From Okeania sp. SIO2B3 (GTDB lineage: Bacteria; Cyanobacteriota; Cyanobacteriia; Cyanobacteriales; Microcoleaceae): a stretch of 64,000 nt of DNA. The stretch lies in assembly GCF_010672525.1 (NCBI RefSeq), contig NZ_JAAHGH010000017.1:1-64000 (forward strand). Reading direction: 5' to 3'. The notes beneath the pieces are model-generated. The model did not search any database and was not told where the DNA came from. It was given only the letters and a program-made list of their open reading frames with translations. The position numbers and the translations under genes were made by a program. Below, piece by piece: positions 36,320-45,871 of this stretch. Position 1 is the first letter of the stretch; each line of letters begins with the position of its first letter.

Positions 36320-36877
36320 ATGCGATGTCCAGTGTGCCAACATACAAATAGTCGTGTTCTAGAGTCGCGTTCAGCTGAATCTGGTAAGAGTATCCGACGT
36401 CGGCGGGAATGTTTGAACTGCCAGCATCGTTTCACGACTTATGAAAGAATAGAGTTTGTTACAGTAACAGTGATTAAAAAGGACGGTAAAAAAGAGTCTT
36501 TTGATAAGTTGAAATTACTCCGAGGTATTGTCCGCTCCTGTGAAAAAACTGGTATTGAACCTACTGAACTCGAAGCTCTTGTAGATGAAATTGAAGTTGA
36601 GCTACAGGGTAGATCCCAGAGAGAAGTTACTAGCGCTGAAATTGGTGAAATTGTTCTGAGTAAATTAGTTCACATTAGTGAAGTTGCTTATATCCGTTTT
36701 GCTTCTGTTTATCGTAAATTTCAAGGTATTAGAGATTTTGTAGATACTTTAAATCATCTCCAAAATCAAAAAAATAATTTAGATTTTAATTCTACTGCCC
36801 TAGAAAGTTCTGAAATTTCTCCAAAACCAGATGCTATTGATTGTGAAACCCCTGCTTCTTTTGTCACCTCGTCTTAA
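36320..36877 (+). CDS. nrdR: Transcriptional repressor NrdR
   Basis: The 185-residue protein starts with a rubredoxin-like zinc ribbon ([20 protein letters not shown], then [13 protein letters not shown]) and continues with an ATP-cone ([36 protein letters not shown]). NrdR senses ATP/dATP and represses ribonucleotide reductase genes. The acidic tail after about residue 150 is longer than in proteobacterial NrdR and poorly conserved in character. It sits between psbT and rpsA; I see no NrdR box pair in the window. Confidence 0.96.
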   Translation: MRCPVCQHTNSRVLESRSAESGKSIRRRRECLNCQHRFTTYERIEFVTVTVIKKDGKKESFDKLKLLRGIVRSCEKTGIEPTELEALVDEIEVELQGRSQREVTSAEIGEIVLSKLVHISEVAYIRFASVYRKFQGIRDFVDTLNHLQNQKNNLDFNSTALESSEISPKPDAIDCETPASFVTSS

Positions 36878-36883
36878 ACTTAA

Positions 36884-36982
36884 TGGACATCTCCACCAAA
36901 AGAGGGAATAGGGAGTAGGGAAAAAGAATTGATGAATAAGAGTACGATAATTGATTTAATTTTTTATTATGCGAGATGTCTA
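36884..36982. repeat. Family E MITE-like element, copy 2
   Basis: The ends TGGACATCTCCA and GCGAGATGTCTA match family E, enclosing the AGAGGGAATAGGGAGTAGGG and TACGATAATTGATTTAATT internal pattern. It begins 7 bp after the nrdR stop. Confidence 0.8.
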
Positions 36983-37527
36983 ATGATAATAACTATGACA
37001 GTAAGTAAGCTCAAGATATTTTGGAGCTGAACTGGTTAAAAGAATAGTGGATCGATAAATTAATGTGGCCTCAAACTTACTTAGAGGAAAGAATTAGGTA
37101 ATTTAAGCAAGCCAAATTATTAGATATCAGGTTAAATAATCTGCAATATTTGTCCTAAATACAGATAAAACTATGGCTTAGGACTATTTAGGTAATAAAT
37201 GGTTAACGAAAAACCGACATCAAAGTTTATGGTAAAATAAACTGTTTTGAGTAATAATAGTAGGTTAGGGTTAGCTTTTGCAGGGTAGAATCTATATGAT
37301 AGTCTTGACCAGAGCAGAGTACTTTAATACTCTAGGTCAAGTTTAACTCTGAATGAAACTGACCTAAATTTAAAGAATAGAAAGGCCATAACCAGGCAAG
37401 AACTATTAGCCAAAAGACTCTAAAGGTCTTAGTAGGAGCTGATGTCTTGGCAGTACAAGAGCTTTGTAATTAATATCTAGGTAAAAGAATACCTAAATTA
37501 ATTTATATATGCTCTTAAATATATAAG
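36983..37527. other. Spacer with no recognised gene
   Basis: About 545 bp between the family E element and the TnpB relic. All frames are broken. Part of it may be the unrecognisable N-terminal half of the tnpB relic that follows. Confidence 0.35.
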
Positions 37528-38100
37528 GGGTTGATGTTGGAGTTGAAAATTTTCTAGCAACAACTGAATTGTGAGTTGATTGAAACCCTAGATTCTGGAA
37601 ATAACTACATAGTAAGCTGAAATTGCTACAACGTAGAGTCAAATTCAAGCTTCTTGGGTTCAGCAAATCGACATCAACTTAACCATAAAGATAGCCAGAG
37701 TTGATCAAAAAATCTCAGACACCCGAAAAGACTTTCACTTTAAATTAGTTCATCATTATATGTGACCAAGCTGGAATGATATTTGTGGAAGACTTAGACT
37801 TGAAAACCTGGGCCAAAGGAATGTTAAGTAAACATACTTTAGATGCAGGGTTCGGTCAGTTATTCAAGCCTCTTGGCTTGGGTATGCTGGAAACGAGGGG
37901 TTTATTTGGGTAAGGTAGACTACAGATATACCAGTCAAATTTGTCCAAATTGTGGAGCGCATGCAGGCAAAAAAGACCTGTCTGAGCGCGAACATAAATT
38001 TCCTGAATGTCACTACTTAATCAACCGGGATACAGCAGCAGCAAAAGTGATTTGTCATCGAGGTGTCACTGCGGCCTTTGCAGATCGTAGAGCAAATTGA
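37528..38100 (+). pseudogene. TnpB remnant with several stops and frameshifts
   Basis: GVDVGVENFLATTEL is RuvC-I (usually GIDxGxxNxxATT). LHSKLKLLQRRVKFK and the pieces ARVDQKISDTRKDFHFKLVH and GMIFVEDLDLKTWAKGML (RuvC-II) follow in changing frames. The end, open as 37843-38100, contains VDYRYTSQICPNCGAHAGKK, the zinc ribbon (with SPECxY changed to FPECHY), and INRDTAAAKVI, the last RuvC motif. It is clearly inactive. Confidence 0.85.
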
Positions 38101-38184
38101 CTGTCTAGGCGTACTGTCGGGGGCTGGCAACAGTCTAGATAAGTGCCACTCAAGCAGTAAACCTAAATCGTGAGGTTTGGGTTT

Positions 38185-38214
38185 CTCCCGTTAAATTAAA
38201 GATTATAACGGGAG
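38185..38214. other. Perfect hairpin at the end of the TnpB relic
   Basis: CTCCCGTTA (38185-38193) pairs with TAACGGGAG (38206-38214). It may be the right-end structure of the dead IS200/IS605 element, since GAGGTTTGGGTTTCTCCCG is typical of such ends, or a hairpin in the rpsA leader. Confidence 0.55.
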
Positions 38215-38389
38215 AGGATGTCAAGAAACCATGATTTTGTCAAGGAGAGTTTTGCCTCATACATATAACCTATAAAATATTAATTAGACAGGCTAAATAT
38301 AATCTAATAGCTCCTATTTTTTGGTGAGAGGAAAACTATCAAGACAAGTAAAAAACATTAAGGAGAGAAATCCCAAGAAACTATAACGC

Positions 38390-39709
38390 ATGACAAATTT
38401 GAAAACACCCGCCAAAGAAGTTGGCTTTACTCACGAAGATTTTGCAGCTTTATTAGATAAATATGACTATCACTTTAGTCCTGGAGATATTGTAGCAGGA
38501 ACAGTGTTTAGCATAGAACCAAGAGGAGCATTGATTGATATTGGAGCAAAAACTGCTGCTTATATCCCTATCCAAGAAATGTCAATCAATAGGGTCGAAA
38601 ACCCTGAAGAAGTTATACAGTCAAATGAAACAAGAGAATTTTTTATCTTAACAGATGAAAATGAAGATGGACAGTTAACTTTATCCATCCGACGAATAGA
38701 ATATATGCGGGCCTGGGAAAGGGTCCGACAATTACAAGCTGAAGATGCAACAGTACGCTCACAAGTATTTGCAACAAACCGTGGTGGTGCTTTAGTTAGG
38801 ATAGAAGGACTGCGTGGGTTTATTCCTGGTTCGCACATTAGTACGCGTAAACCAAAAGAAGATTTACTTAACGAAGAATTGCCTCTAAAATTTTTAGAAG
38901 TAGATGAAGAACGTAATCGTCTGGTTCTAAGTCATCGTCGCGCTTTAGTTGAGCGGAAGATGAATCGTTTAGAAGTAGGAGAGGTAGTTATAGGGGCAGT
39001 TCGTGGTATTAAGCCCTATGGTGCCTTTATTGATATTGGTGGTGTTAGTGGCCTATTGCACATATCAGAAATTTCTCACGATCATATTGAAACTCCTAGT
39101 AGCGTATTAAAAGTCAATGATGAGCTAAAAGTTATGATTATTGACCTTGATTCTGACAGAGGCCGGATATCTCTGTCAACTAAGCAACTAGAACCAGAAC
39201 CAGGGGCCATGGTCAAAAATCCACAACTGGTATATGACCAAGCAGAAGAAATGGCGGCTAAGTTTAGAGAAAAAATGCTTGCTGCACAACGGGGAGAGAC
39301 GATTGAAGAAACAGTTGAAGCAACAGTAGAAACAGCAGAAGCACCTGAAGTGGAAGCAACAGTAGAAACAGCAGAAGCACCTGAAGTGGAAGCGATAGTA
39401 GAAACAGCAGAAGCACCTGAAGTGGAAGTGGCAGTAGAAACAACAGAAGCACCTGAAGTGGAAGTGGCAGTAGAAACAACAGAAGCACCTGAAGTGGAAG
39501 CGATAGTAGAAACAACAGAAGCACCTGAAGTGGAAGCGATAGTAGAAACAACAGAAGCACCTGAAGTGGAAGCGACAGTAGAAACAACAGAAGCACCTGA
39601 AGTGGAAGCGACAGTAGAAACAACAGAAGCACCTGAAGTGGAAGCGACAGTAGAAACAACAGAAGCACCTGAAGTGGATGAAGAAAAATCAGCAGCAGCT
39701 GTAGAATAA
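38390..39709 (+). CDS. rpsA: 30S ribosomal protein S1 with a 10-copy acidic C-terminal repeat
   Basis: The 439-residue protein has three S1 RNA-binding domains, the cyanobacterial form: about 30-100 (GDIVAGTVFSIEPRGALIDI), 118-180 (RSQVFATNRGGALVRIEGLR) and 198-270 (GEVVIGAVRGIKPYGAFIDI, GLLHISEISHDHIETPSSVL). It binds mRNA and helps initiation. Residues about 310-429 are ten tandem 12-residue repeats of the form EATVETTEAPEV, giving a long acidic tail, ending DEEKSAAAVE. Cyanobacterial S1 usually ends in a short acidic tail, so this expansion is unusual. AAGGAGAG lies upstream of the ATG. Confidence 0.96.
   Translation: MTNLKTPAKEVGFTHEDFAALLDKYDYHFSPGDIVAGTVFSIEPRGALIDIGAKTAAYIPIQEMSINRVENPEEVIQSNETREFFILTDENEDGQLTLSIRRIEYMRAWERVRQLQAEDATVRSQVFATNRGGALVRIEGLRGFIPGSHISTRKPKEDLLNEELPLKFLEVDEERNRLVLSHRRALVERKMNRLEVGEVVIGAVRGIKPYGAFIDIGGVSGLLHISEISHDHIETPSSVLKVNDELKVMIIDLDSDRGRISLSTKQLEPEPGAMVKNPQLVYDQAEEMAAKFREKMLAAQRGETIEETVEATVETAEAPEVEATVETAEAPEVEAIVETAEAPEVEVAVETTEAPEVEVAVETTEAPEVEAIVETTEAPEVEAIVETTEAPEVEATVETTEAPEVEATVETTEAPEVEATVETTEAPEVDEEKSAAAVE
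39317..39676 (+). repeat. 36-bp in-frame tandem repeat, ten copies
   Basis: Ten consecutive 36-bp units encode EATVETAEAPEV and its variants (EAIV, EVAV; ETA or ETT). Neighbouring copies are nearly identical (the last three encode the same peptide), a sign of recent expansion. The antisense Leu-rich frame over this array is an artefact. Confidence 0.95.
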
Positions 39710-39876
39710 GTAAATCGAGGCTAGTAGGTGAATAGGGAGTAAATAAAATAATTAAGTTAGAAAATAACTAAATCAAAAATAACTTATAGCTACTCCCTAT
39801 ATCCTGCTGACTTAATATTCTCAATCAGAATAAACTCTAGTAATAATTAAAAATATATTCTTCCCTATTTTAAAGA

Positions 39877-40626
39877 ATGGTAGCTATTAACTGCCGAGAT
39901 GTAATATTCCAAGATATTCAAGCAATAATTTTTGATAAAGATGGCACTTTGGAAAATTCTCAAGAGTTTCTCAGAAATTTAGGACAAAAGCTGGCTCGCC
40001 TCATAGACGCTAAAATTCCAGGAATTGGAGAACCATTACTAATGTCCTTTGGAATTAATGGACACAGTATTAACCCTACAGGATTAATGGCCGTTGGAAG
40101 TAGGCGAGAAAATGAAATTGCAGCAGCAGCTTATATTGCTGAGACAGGTCGAGGATGGTTAGAGTCACTAGCTATTGCTAAAGAGACTTTTGAAGAAGCT
40201 GAAAAAATCATGCAACAGTCTGAACCTTCTCCTATATTTACAGGAAGTCTGGAAGTGTTGAAGTACCTCTGGGAAAAGGGTATAAAACTGGGCATATTAT
40301 CTGCGGCTTCCACAAAAGCAGTACAAAATTTTGTCAAATACTATCAACTCAATGATTATATCCAACTAGAAATGGGGGTTGATGATGGCCTTAGTAAACC
40401 AGATCCAGAACTATTTTTACAAGCTTGCCAAAAATTAGGAGTGGCACCAGATAAAGTATTAATGGTTGGAGATTCTCCTATGGATATAGAAATGGCTAAA
40501 AAAGCAGGAGCAGCAGGTTGTATAGGAATTTGTTGGGGCAAGCCAGAAGTTAGCTATTTACAGGCAGCAGATGTAGCGATCGCCCAATTAGAAGAAATTA
40601 AAGTATTTTCAATAATTAATAATTAA
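39877..40626 (+). CDS. HAD-family hydrolase, phosphoglycolate phosphatase-like
   Basis: The 249-residue protein has the haloacid dehalogenase motifs: IIFDKDGTLENS (motif I, nucleophile and general-acid Asp), LGILSAAS (motif II Ser), GLSKPDP (motif III Lys) and VLMVGDSPMDIEMAKKAGAA (motif IV). A helical C1-type cap lies between I and II, so small phosphorylated metabolites are likely substrates. Cyanobacterial Gph-like enzymes of this kind act on phosphoglycolate or pyridoxal phosphate; specificity is not readable. It follows rpsA and precedes metK on the same strand. Confidence 0.85.
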   Translation: MVAINCRDVIFQDIQAIIFDKDGTLENSQEFLRNLGQKLARLIDAKIPGIGEPLLMSFGINGHSINPTGLMAVGSRRENEIAAAAYIAETGRGWLESLAIAKETFEEAEKIMQQSEPSPIFTGSLEVLKYLWEKGIKLGILSAASTKAVQNFVKYYQLNDYIQLEMGVDDGLSKPDPELFLQACQKLGVAPDKVLMVGDSPMDIEMAKKAGAAGCIGICWGKPEVSYLQAADVAIAQLEEIKVFSIINN

Positions 40627-40816
40627 TAAGTAACTTCCTGTATAGTTAGCATTGGCGACAAGATTAATTAATATAGTTGTCGCTAAATAGATGGAAAAAA
40701 TCGCTCAGATTAAGACACAGCAGTAATTCCAGACTTTTTTAGATAGGAGGTAGTGAAATCCTTACTTGACTTGGGTTTGCCAGTTTTTTTTAGTCATAAA
40801 GCGACGAGTCTAATTA

Positions 40817-41091
40817 GGGCTGGCTGATTAAATCTCAAAGCATTGACAAGTAAAGGTTTGAGCCTTCTTGAATTCCCAAGGGGATGCGCTCTTAAGTAGT
40901 CTAAAACCCTCAAAAAGTTAGCATAAAAGGCAAACCTTCGGACAGAAAAATCTTAGGACAAAACGCCCGCTCTTACCTCCTCGCTCCCAAGCCATTTCTC
41001 CCCTCCTGGGAGGGGCCCGCGGGTGGGTTGTCTCCTGTCTCCAGTATAGCTGTCTCCTACCCTTACCCATAAGACTTTTGAGCGCAAACCC
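40817..41091. repeat. Family B MITE-like element, copy 2 (inverted)
   Basis: The element runs from GGGCTGGCTGA to GCGCAAACCC with TAATTA on both sides (40811-40816, 41092-41097). The ATTGACAAGTAAAGGTTTGA block and the CTAAAACCCTCAAAAAG block match copy 1 in reverse orientation. It contains a CCCCTCCTGGGAGGGG module and lies in the metK leader. Confidence 0.85.
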
Positions 41092-41334
41092 TAATTATTT
41101 GTGTATTTGCATACCAATTTTGCTATAGTAGAAAACAACTGTTAGCTTAGAGACTGTAAAAAGTAATTTATAATTTTCTGCTTCTGGTCGAAAAAATGTA
41201 TTGACAAGTAAAAATAATCTCAGGTTAGGCCGTTTAAAATCATCCGACTTCACAGATAGTAGAAAGTAGTTATTTTATACAACCTAACTCCCTAAGCTGA
41301 AGTTGATTGAACGGCTAATGCCTGGAAAAATATT

Positions 41335-41340
41335 AGGAGG
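41335..41340 (+). promoter_or_regulatory. Ribosome binding site fixing a TTG start for metK
   Basis: AGGAGG ends 8 bp before TTG at 41349. No ATG or GTG exists in frame between it and the conserved [17 protein letters not shown], so the gene very probably starts at TTG. Confidence 0.8.
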
Positions 41341-41348
41341 AACTACTA

Positions 41349-42608
41349 TTGTCTAGTCGTTACTTATTCACTTCTGAGTCTGTTACTGAAGGACATCCAG
41401 ATAAAATTTGCGACCAAATTTCTGATACTATTATAGATGCTCTACTGACCCAAGACCCTCAGAGTCGTGTAGCTGCTGAAGTAGTAGTTAACACTGGGTT
41501 AGTCCTAATTACTGGTGAAATTACCACTAAGGCCCAAGTAAATTACATAGAATTAGCTAGAAAAAAAATTGCTGATATTGGCTATGTTCACGCAGAAAAT
41601 GGTTTTTCTGCAGATAGTTGCTCAGTATTAGTGGCTTTAGATGAACAATCTGCAGACATTGCTCAAGGTGTAGATAAGGCCCAAGAAACTCGCGAACAGT
41701 TAAGTGATGAAGAACTTGATGCAGTGGGTGCAGGAGACCAGGGGTTGATGTTTGGTTTCGCCTGTAATGAAACTCCTGAATTAATGCCTTTGCCTATTAG
41801 TTTGGCACACCGCGTTTGTCGTCAACTAGCGGCAGTTAGAAAAACTGGTCAACTTTCTTATTTACGGCCAGATGGCAAAAGCCAAGTTACTATTGCTTAC
41901 GAAGATGGTCGTCCTGTTGGTATTGACACGATTTTAATTTCTACTCAACACACCGCTACAATTGGGGAAATTACAGAATTATCAGAAATTCAAGCAAAGA
42001 TTAAAGAAGACCTCTGGAAATATGTTGTGGAGCCTATATTTGCAGATATAGATATTAAACCAGATGCACAAACTCGTTTCCTTGTCAACCCCACTGGTAA
42101 ATTTGTAATTGGCGGTCCACAGGGAGATTGTGGTCTTACAGGGCGTAAAATTATAATTGATACTTATGGTGGCTATTCCCGTCATGGCGGAGGAGCTTTC
42201 TCTGGTAAAGATCCGACAAAGGTAGATCGTTCCGCAGCTTATGCTTGTCGCTACATAGCAAAAAATATTGTGGCAGCAGGTCTAGCAGAAAAATGTGAAG
42301 TTCAAATTAGTTATGCTATTGGAGTAGCAAGACCTGTGAGCATGATGATTGAAACTTTTGGTACTTCTAAAGTAGATGAAGATAAGTTACTAGAGGTAGT
42401 TAAAGAAAACTTTGAACTTCGTCCAGCAGGAATTATTCAGACTTTTAACCTCCGAAACTTACCTGCAGAAAGAGGAGGTCGTTGTTACCAGGATGTTGCT
42501 GCTTATGGTCACTTAGGGCGTACCGACTTAGATTTACCTTGGGAGCAAACAGATAAGGTAGAGTTACTTAAGGAAGCATTTAGTCCACAGTTAGCAGCTA
42601 AAGTGTAA
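41349..42608 (+). CDS. metK: S-adenosylmethionine synthase
   Basis: The 419-residue enzyme makes SAM from methionine and ATP. Motifs: [19 protein letters not shown] (ATP and metal), [18 protein letters not shown] (signature 1), [20 protein letters not shown], and [20 protein letters not shown] (signature 2). The start is TTG with AGGAGG at optimal spacing. A strong hairpin terminator follows. With at least four SAM-dependent methyltransferases in this window, its product is their common cofactor, though no co-regulation is visible. Confidence 0.98.
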   Translation: MSSRYLFTSESVTEGHPDKICDQISDTIIDALLTQDPQSRVAAEVVVNTGLVLITGEITTKAQVNYIELARKKIADIGYVHAENGFSADSCSVLVALDEQSADIAQGVDKAQETREQLSDEELDAVGAGDQGLMFGFACNETPELMPLPISLAHRVCRQLAAVRKTGQLSYLRPDGKSQVTIAYEDGRPVGIDTILISTQHTATIGEITELSEIQAKIKEDLWKYVVEPIFADIDIKPDAQTRFLVNPTGKFVIGGPQGDCGLTGRKIIIDTYGGYSRHGGGAFSGKDPTKVDRSAAYACRYIAKNIVAAGLAEKCEVQISYAIGVARPVSMMIETFGTSKVDEDKLLEVVKENFELRPAGIIQTFNLRNLPAERGGRCYQDVAAYGHLGRTDLDLPWEQTDKVELLKEAFSPQLAAKV

Positions 42609-42652
42609 TTAACTGTCCATAGAGTTTGAATTATAGATAATATCTGATTATG

Positions 42653-42688
42653 AGCAACCAAGAGAATTTTCTTTTGGTTGCTATTTTA
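42653..42688 (+). terminator. Rho-independent terminator after metK
   Basis: AGCAACCAA (42653-42661) pairs with TTGGTTGCT (42674-42682), with an AGA/TCT extension toward the loop, followed by ATTTTATA. It lies 45 bp after the metK stop. Confidence 0.8.
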
Positions 42689-42697
42689 TAGTAATTA

Positions 42698-42990
<293 letters not shown>

Positions 42991-42997
42991 CAATTAA

Positions 42998-43250
42998 ATC
43001 ATGTCCGTAGGAGTTAGAAGTCAGGAGTTAGAGACTGTTTGTAAAAGGAATATGAAATCTAAGGGTAGGGTAGGTGAGGCTACAATACTTATGAGTCCTC
43101 CGCAAATTCTTAACTTGTCCGCCGTAACCCACCGAACATACCGAACATTAAAGCCAACGCTTTCTTAATCTTTGTTTGTATTCACTCTCTTAAGAGTCAG
43201 GAGTCAGGAGGGAATAGGAGACCAGAGGAGAAGAAAGTTTTTTATTGCTA
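42998..43250. repeat. Family A-like element, worn copy
   Basis: The left ATCATGTCCG end and a right part GGAGAAGAAAGTTTTTTATTG then CTAATTATA resemble the family A termini. The right inverted repeat itself is lost. Between them are GGAGTCAGGAG runs. The boundaries are approximate. Confidence 0.45.
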
Positions 43251-43555
43251 ATTATAACGATTTTCATATTAGTATTCAGTATTCAGTTATTAGTGGTCTG
43301 CTTTTGAATTTTTATTTATTTTGTCTTGCTTTCAAGTCTGGCTACTTGACACCATCGAATAAAAAAGATTATCTCATTTTTACCTATCCTTGACAATTTT
43401 TGTATCTGTGATGTAATATAAAAGTAGTATAAAGTTTTAATTTTAGTTTTGTATTTGATTTGCTAGACAGTATAAGCTATCTTAATTTGCTCATTTGAAC
43501 AAGTAAAAATAAATATATTTATTTTGAAAAAATAACGAATTATCAGAATAATAAT

Positions 43556-44107
43556 ATGAATGATTATCGTATAGAAAAAATCAGCAAGTATCTGAGTTGG
43601 GTGTTGAGACATCGACCGGATAAAATAGGTATAAAACTTGATACTAATGGTTGGGTTGCCATTGAAGAACTGTTGAAAGCATCTCAAAATTATAACTTTC
43701 CTATAACTCAGATAGAATTAAATGAGGTTGTAGAAAAAAATGATAAAAAACGCTTTTCTTTAGACTCTACTAAGACTTTAATTCGTGCTAATCAAGGACA
43801 CAGTTTAACAGTTGATTTGCAGCTAGAAGAAATAAAACCTCCAGATATACTTTATCATGGCACAGGAAATCATTTAATTGACTTGATTAAACAGACTGGT
43901 CTGCAAAAAATGTCGAGACATCATGTTCATTTATCACAAGATATTAATACTGCTATAAATGTCGGTAAAAGAAAAGGAAAACCAGCAGTATTTGCTGTAG
44001 ATGCGAGTGCCATGTACAAAGATGATTATAGATTTTACTTTTCTACAAATCATGTCTGGTTAGTTGATGAAGTTCCCTCACAGTATTTACAAATAATTAG
44101 AAAATAA
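43556..44107 (+). CDS. kptA: RNA 2'-phosphotransferase, Tpt1/KptA family
   Basis: The 183-residue protein matches KptA. ISKYLSWVLRHRPDKIGIKL at the start holds the conserved Arg-His, NGWVAIEELLKASQ follows, then KKRFSLD, IRANQGHS, ILYHGTGNHLIDLI (NAD site) and SRHHVHLSQDINTAINVGKR, ending HVWLVDEVP. The enzyme moves a 2'-phosphate from RNA to NAD, forming ADP-ribose cyclic phosphate. In bacteria no tRNA-splicing role exists, so the substrate (2'-phosphorylated RNA ends or ADP-ribosylation of RNA ends) is uncertain. It is monocistronic. Confidence 0.93.
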   Translation: MNDYRIEKISKYLSWVLRHRPDKIGIKLDTNGWVAIEELLKASQNYNFPITQIELNEVVEKNDKKRFSLDSTKTLIRANQGHSLTVDLQLEEIKPPDILYHGTGNHLIDLIKQTGLQKMSRHHVHLSQDINTAINVGKRKGKPAVFAVDASAMYKDDYRFYFSTNHVWLVDEVPSQYLQIIRK

Positions 44108-44124
44108 TCAAAGTAATTAATCAT

Positions 44125-44352
44125 TAAGCATTCAGCCTTCAGCTAGCCTCCTATCGGAGGAACTGCGTTATCAGCTATCAGCTTCATTAGCTTAAATTGT
44201 ATGGTTAAAAACTCAAAACAAGTCTTTCTTGTGCTTCAATTGATGAGTGGAAAATTTAGTATAAGTTAAACTAATTTTTACTTCATTCATTTTTATTGCT
44301 GAGAGCTGACCGCTAATAGCTGTTTGCGCAGCATTCCGCAGGAAATGCTTAC
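44125..44352. repeat. Family C MITE-like element, copy 3
   Basis: The ends are TAAGCATTCAGCCTTCAGC and GGAAATGCTTAC. The inner GCTATCAGCTTCATTAGC and GCTGAGAGCTGACCGC-type blocks and the TTTGCGCAGCATTCCGC motif are shared with copies 2 and 4. Confidence 0.8.
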
Positions 44353-44557
44353 ATTAATCAAGTATCAAATTAATTATGAAAGTTGACGACTCAATTATAT
44401 AAAGACTATTTCTAAAAGGAATTTATTTATCTTTTCTTTTGTGGGTTTAATACCTCAAACCTCACCTGCGGTGCTCAAAATTGTTTGGGGTTAGAATCGA
44501 TAAGTAATTTTTCCTCCTGACTCCTGACTCTTTATTCAAGTAGATTTTTGACAAAAT

Positions 44558-45763
44558 ATGGGAACAGAATATTTCGGTAGTAAAGAAAATTATCAACAAA
44601 ATAATCCTCAAAATAAAGGTTTATTAGGAGCTGGTTGGCGACCTCTTCACCGAGATTTTGATTTGGAATATCTATGGTATTTATTATCTAATGATCTTTG
44701 GGAATTAAGTCAAAAAACTCTTGATATAGCTAGCGATCTTGCTGATGCTTTGGGTCGTCATCAATTTGCTTGGTGGGCGAATATATTAAATGTTTTTTCG
44801 GAAAATACACGATATGAATTTGATGAATTTTGGGACTATATAACTCCTCAACCTCCAGCTCCAGATTATCGTTATCAAGATGTATTGAGTGTAGAAACAC
44901 CTGTGACACGCACTATTACTAGAGACACTATTGCTATTGAATATGTTCTCGATAGACTACAGGAAATTACTATTTTTAAAATACTTGATTTCTTGGGTAA
45001 ACCTGACATAATTACCCAGTCATTTATGGAAAGAAATTTTTACTATCCGATAGAAAGATTTATAAGTTGGCAAAGTCTAGAAACTTTAGGAACAGTATAT
45101 GGTTATTGGTCAAAATATTCCTGTTGGTTACAAATAGAAACTTATGATAAAGGTAGACGTTACTACAGTTTAATTGCTAAAGATATAGCACCACTTGTTA
45201 AAAAATCAACCTATAATATGGCGGTGATGGTAAGTGGTTATCAATGTCGTATAGGACAAGTTCAAAGTCAATTTCCGATCAACACATTTCCTCAAGATAT
45301 TCAAAATTTTACTGACACAGTACAACAAGCAATTTTGGAAGAAAATCAATTAGCTGTATTAGTAAGTGGAAAACCAGGAACAGGTAAAACAGCTTGGACT
45401 CAAGCAGTAGCAAAAGAGGTTTTAGTTCCTTTAGGATATGTAATTTTTATATTAGACCATGATGCAGTAGAAAATTTTGTACCACCCACATATCTAGAAC
45501 AAATTTGCATTATTATCAATGAGGCAGATAATTTAGCACAAGACCGTTCGCTTCAAGCTGCACAAACTAACAATAAAACAGAACATATTCTCAGTTTGCT
45601 AGATGGTACTTTATATCAAAGTGTCGTAGATGAATCAGGAATTCATCTACAACAGAAATTAGTTGTTTTAATGACCTGTAATACTAAAGAAAGGCTAGAC
45701 CCAGCTATCTTACGGAAAGGTAGAGTAGATTTAATGTCTGAATTTACTTACTGCTTTGTGTAA
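44558..45763 (+). CDS. AAA-family ATPase, C-terminal lid apparently missing
   Basis: The 401-residue protein has a long helical N-terminal region (WRPLHRDFDLEYLWYLLSND, aromatic-rich, no known domain) and an AAA module: Walker A SGKPGTGKTAW near 270-279, Walker B CIIINEADN, sensor 1 VVLMTCNTKERLDPAILRKG and the arginine finger RKGRVDL. It then stops at EFTYCFV, exactly where AAA proteins normally continue into the alpha-helical lid. The stop lies in the first copy of a 96-bp tandem duplication. A moderately high aromatic content and the absence of membrane segments suggest a soluble remodelling ATPase. Its substrate is unknown. Confidence 0.8.
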   Translation: MGTEYFGSKENYQQNNPQNKGLLGAGWRPLHRDFDLEYLWYLLSNDLWELSQKTLDIASDLADALGRHQFAWWANILNVFSENTRYEFDEFWDYITPQPPAPDYRYQDVLSVETPVTRTITRDTIAIEYVLDRLQEITIFKILDFLGKPDIITQSFMERNFYYPIERFISWQSLETLGTVYGYWSKYSCWLQIETYDKGRRYYSLIAKDIAPLVKKSTYNMAVMVSGYQCRIGQVQSQFPINTFPQDIQNFTDTVQQAILEENQLAVLVSGKPGTGKTAWTQAVAKEVLVPLGYVIFILDHDAVENFVPPTYLEQICIIINEADNLAQDRSLQAAQTNNKTEHILSLLDGTLYQSVVDESGIHLQQKLVVLMTCNTKERLDPAILRKGRVDLMSEFTYCFV

Positions 45764-45871
45764 ATTTGCGCAAATAATACTTAAAGAAAGACTAGACTCA
45801 GTTATCTTACGGAAATAGTAAAGTAGATTTAATGTCTAAATTTACTTACTACTTTGTGTAAATTTACGCAA
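45680..45871 (+). repeat. 96-bp tandem duplication at the AAA gene 3' end
   Basis: 45680-45775 and 45776-45871 are diverged direct copies: AATACTAAAGAAAGGCTAGA against AATACTTAAAGAAAGACTAG, and AATTTACTTACTGCTTTGTG against AATTTACTTACTACTTTGTG. The first copy contains the AAA gene's last codons and stop; the second is non-coding and worn. Confidence 0.88.

Noticed and set aside
39264-39668. Minus-strand frame of 134 codons, extremely Leu-rich, opposite rpsA
   Set aside because: It is the complement of the 36-bp coding repeat; the periodic composition explains the open frame.
43172-43393. 73-codon plus-strand frame before kptA
   Set aside because: AT-rich and partly within a worn family A element; no ribosome site or family resemblance.
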